A DNA stretch of 15,722 nucleotides from JAJOKK01 sp965370555 (lineage in GTDB: Bacteria; Bipolaricaulota; Bipolaricaulia; UBA7950; UBA9294). The stretch spans positions 1 through 15,722 of the forward strand of contig CBDUVB010000043.1 in NCBI GenBank assembly GCA_965370555.1. Direction: 5' to 3'. The notes beneath the pieces are model-generated. The model ran no database searches. It saw nothing but the letters and a program-made list of their open reading frames with translations, and had not been told where the DNA came from. A program made the translations under genes and the position numbers. Below are positions 13,406 to 15,722 of this stretch, one piece after another. Positions within the stretch are counted from its first letter, which is position 1, and each line of letters opens with the position of its first letter.

Positions 13406-13528
13406 TCGAAACGACAAGGAACCAAAACTTAGATTTGAGCGACGGCCGCCATTGTGATCTAAATTACGGAAATCACTATGCCCGTTCTGTTAAGATGGGG
13501 CGTTAAGGGGATCGATAAGGAGGTAAGA

Positions 13529-15595
13529 ATGCGCAACAAACTATGTCTAACGGTGTTATTGATCTTCGGAGTACTCTCCATCTCGGTGATCGCGTGGGGA
13601 GCTCCGCAGAACTTGGCCATTATCCTCGATGCGTCGAACAGCATGAATAAGCCGTTCGGAACGGCATCGCGGCTGGATGTGGCGAAGGATGCACTCGGCG
13701 ATCTGTTGGGAATTCTCCCCGATGGGATGAATGCAGGCCTATTCGCCTACGGTCATCGAATCGGGAAGGGAGATAGGGAAGAAAGCTGTCAGGATATCGA
13801 GCCTCTCTTCCTGGTTCGTCCGTTCACTGCACCCATGGCCGGTGGGATGATCGCCTCTATCGCGCAGATCGAGGCACAAGGGTTGACCCCGATTGCCGAT
13901 GCGTTGGTCGAGGCGGCGAATGAGCTCACCGGGCTCGAGGGATCGAGCATGATCGTCCTCATCAGCGATGGTGAGGAGACCTGTGGAGGGGACCCTCTCG
14001 CTGTCGCCCAGATGCTCACCACGATGAATCCACCGATCGTCCTACACGTGATCGGTCTCGATGTCGATCAGGGTATACGCGAGTCCCTGACGGCGATGGC
14101 CGAGAGGACCGGTGGATCGTACTGGGACGTGGGTGAGGCGAGCGGACTGTTCGCTACTCTCACCGCGGTCGTCTCTACACCCGAGCCTGTGAAACCGGTC
14201 ACTCCCTCGATCCCAGCGCAATACGCGCACTTGGGGATCGTGAACGTCATTTACGGAACTAATGGGGACGACACCCTTTATGGGACTCCAGAGAGTGACC
14301 TTATCTACGGCCTCTCGGGGAATGACTTCCTGATCGGGTTGGGAGGGAACGATATCCTCATCGGGGGAGACGGAAACGACATTATCGAGGGAGGAGTCGG
14401 GTACGACGTTCTCCTGGGTGATGCTGGTAATGACGTACTATTCGGCGGAACAGGGAATGACCTTCTCTGTGGCGGCCCGGGCGAGGACTCGCTCGAAGGC
14501 GAGGTAGGGGATGACTCCCTCTGTGGCGGCGCCGGGGTGGATGCACTACTCGGTGGACCGGGAAACGATCGGCTCTATCACGTAGACGGGTGTGATACCC
14601 TTCTCCAGGGGATGGTGATCGAAGGGCCCTGCCCGAGCTGTCGAGCCCTCAACCTGAACTGCCCGCTTGCTGTGACCTGTCCTCCTGCGATGCCGGTCAG
14701 AACCTGCATCCCCATGCCGCCCCCTCTGCCTTGCCCAGTTCCACCGGCGATCAAGGCGGTCGATGAAGGGACGTCGATCAGACTTCACGGGACGGTCGCT
14801 GACCACGACTGCAATGTGGTCAGAACCTGTTGGAGCGCATCGAGAGGACACTTCGACGACCCGATGAGTCTCGATCCCATCTACTACGCTCCGATGACTG
14901 CTTGTTGCGCGGGTGAGGATGTAACGATCACCCTGAAGGCGACCGACAGCTGTGGCGCGACGGGGGTGGATTCGTTCCTGCTCCACATCAATAACGTTAA
15001 CCAAGCACCGATTGCCGATGCCGGCCCGGATCTTGTTGTCGATGAAGGAGGGACGATACAGCTTACCTGTTCTGCGTCCGATCCCGATGGAGATGCGATC
15101 TCATACTTCTGGAGCGTGACGTATGGTGGCGGAACCTTCGTCGATCCGACGAGACTTCATCCGATCTACACCGCACCGATGACGGATAACTGCGATGGCG
15201 ATAATATCGTTATCACTTTCACCGTCACCGATGCCTGCGGCGCAAGCGCGAGCGACACCCTCATCGTCCATGTGCGAAACCTGAATGCTCCTCCGGTTGT
15301 TGAGCTGGGGACAGGGTTCTGCATGACGGAAGGGACATCAAAGCAACTGTGCGCAGTGGCGAGCGACCCGGAGTGCGCTCTTCTGGCCTACTACTGGACC
15401 GCCTCCAAGGGGACGTTCGACAACCCCTGTGCGGCGACCCCGTGCTACATCGCGCCATTGGTCGATTCCTGCACCGGTGAGGATGTTGTGATCAGCCTTA
15501 CCGTGACCGATCCGTGCGGTGCGAGTGCTTGTGATTCCCTCTCGATTCACATCGAGAACGTGAACACTCCCCCTGTTGTCAAGGCAGATCCGTAA
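13529..15595 (+). CDS. Secreted modular protein: VWA domain, RTX-like repeats, three PKD-like repeats
   Basis: The 688-aa protein starts with a signal peptide (1 to about 25; KLCLTVLLIFGVLSISVIAW, then GA). A von Willebrand A domain follows (about 26-215) with an intact metal-ion site: DASNS (34-38), Thr120 in GLTP, and Asp147 in ISDGEE. Residues about 243-350 hold roughly ten glycine-aspartate nonapeptides (GGDGNDIIE, GGTGNDLLC and similar), the calcium-binding beta-roll of RTX proteins. A Cys-Pro-rich linker (367-407) leads to three PKD/Ig-like repeats (about 408-490, 491-587, 588-680), each with 'D-E-G-T ... Y-x-W ... F-D-x-P ... P-x-Y-x-A-P ... T-x-D-x-C-G-A'. These are rich in cysteines, so disulfides outside the cytoplasm are likely. 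The protein ends in NTPPVVKADP, the linker that starts each repeat. ATG at 13529 has AAGGAGGTAAG directly upstream. Role probably adhesion or surface binding; ligand unknown. Confidence 0.9.
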   Translation: MRNKLCLTVLLIFGVLSISVIAWGAPQNLAIILDASNSMNKPFGTASRLDVAKDALGDLLGILPDGMNAGLFAYGHRIGKGDREESCQDIEPLFLVRPFTAPMAGGMIASIAQIEAQGLTPIADALVEAANELTGLEGSSMIVLISDGEETCGGDPLAVAQMLTTMNPPIVLHVIGLDVDQGIRESLTAMAERTGGSYWDVGEASGLFATLTAVVSTPEPVKPVTPSIPAQYAHLGIVNVIYGTNGDDTLYGTPESDLIYGLSGNDFLIGLGGNDILIGGDGNDIIEGGVGYDVLLGDAGNDVLFGGTGNDLLCGGPGEDSLEGEVGDDSLCGGAGVDALLGGPGNDRLYHVDGCDTLLQGMVIEGPCPSCRALNLNCPLAVTCPPAMPVRTCIPMPPPLPCPVPPAIKAVDEGTSIRLHGTVADHDCNVVRTCWSASRGHFDDPMSLDPIYYAPMTACCAGEDVTITLKATDSCGATGVDSFLLHINNVNQAPIADAGPDLVVDEGGTIQLTCSASDPDGDAISYFWSVTYGGGTFVDPTRLHPIYTAPMTDNCDGDNIVITFTVTDACGASASDTLIVHVRNLNAPPVVELGTGFCMTEGTSKQLCAVASDPECALLAYYWTASKGTFDNPCAATPCYIAPLVDSCTGEDVVISLTVTDPCGASACDSLSIHIENVNTPPVVKADP

Positions 15596-15625
15596 AAGGA
15601 TCTGAAGGTAAAGAGAGTCGTTGGC

Positions 15626-15667
15626 TGATCTGCTCCGTCTATACCAAGGCGGAGCAGATCATTTTAT
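15626..15667 (+). terminator. Rho-independent terminator after the VWA-RTX gene
   Basis: TGATCTGCTCCG (15626-15637) pairs perfectly with CGGAGCAGATCA (15650-15661), 12 bp with a 12-base loop, followed by TTTTATG. It starts 30 bases past the stop codon. Confidence 0.82.
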
Positions 15668-15722
15668 GTGTGCCTGGCATGACGCACAGGCCGCAGTTCC
15701 AGGAATAGCCTGGGACAGTATG

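Noticed and set aside
12970..13528. Search for tRNA or other structured RNA in the largest gene-free stretch
   Set aside because: No cloverleaf, T-loop GTTCRANYC box or other RNA signature was found; only short repeats, a palindrome and a weak promoter.
14255..14590. Regularly spaced repeats that could suggest a CRISPR array
   Set aside because: The period is about 27 bases and in frame, and the repeats encode GGxGxDxL nonapeptides of the RTX region. No repeat-spacer structure is present here or elsewhere in the window.

Overview
The window is bacterial DNA: strong Shine-Dalgarno sequences, sigma70-type promoters and tight operons are seen throughout. I cannot name the lineage. The mixture of small dispersed repeats, toxin-antitoxin genes, restriction-modification genes and an insertion sequence reads as an accessory or defence island of an uncultured bacterium. 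Any phylum assignment (Chloroflexota-like or Bipolaricaulota-like, for example) would be a guess.

Layout, left to right. (1) Positions 1-372, minus strand: a hicB-hicA toxin-antitoxin pair, with hicA cut by the window edge. (2) Positions 483-610: a decayed, frameshifted C-terminal tail of a REP-associated (Y1/TnpA-like) transposase. (3) Positions 698-2805, plus strand: a two-gene ABC-2 exporter operon (NatA-like ATPase, NatB-like permease) with an ATGA overlap. (4) Positions 2806-3205: non-coding DNA with dispersed repeats and hairpins. (5) Positions 3206-5632: a complete IS1595-family element, 2,427 bp. It has 24-bp imperfect terminal inverted repeats (20/24), a perfect 8-bp target duplication (ATGATTAT) and an intact transposase. 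Its three non-transposase cargo genes are a small basic protein, a winged-helix-like protein and a protein that resembles the proteasome/HslV Ntn-hydrolase fold. (6) Positions 5633-5938: a remnant of the 3' end, and downstream spacer, of a second type IIG restriction-modification gene. (7) Positions 6048-6759, minus strand: an overlapping pair of genes, a small DUF5678-like protein and a retropepsin-like aspartic protease. (8) Positions 6935-12969, minus strand: a 1,026-aa type IIG restriction-methyltransferase followed by a 908-aa protein with a PD-(D/E)XK nuclease domain, a STAND-type NTPase, a winged helix and a helical/TPR-like tail. This is very likely an antiviral STAND-type sensor-nuclease. 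(9) Positions 13529-15595, plus strand: a secreted modular protein with a von Willebrand A domain, RTX-like calcium-binding repeats and three cysteine-containing PKD-like repeats, followed by a strong terminator.

The most interesting structure is the architecture of regions 5-8. The last about 45 codons of the restriction-methyltransferase and its downstream spacer occur twice in the same orientation (about 5633-5923 and 9761-10026). Together they bracket the protease pair and the STAND nuclease. The IS1595 element sits inside the palindromic part of the left copy of that spacer. This looks like a defence cargo segment exchanged or inserted at the 3' end of a restriction-modification gene, with the old 3' end left behind as a scar. 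The STAND nuclease and the aspartic protease pair are the best candidates here for an undescribed defence system, but function is inferred from motifs only.
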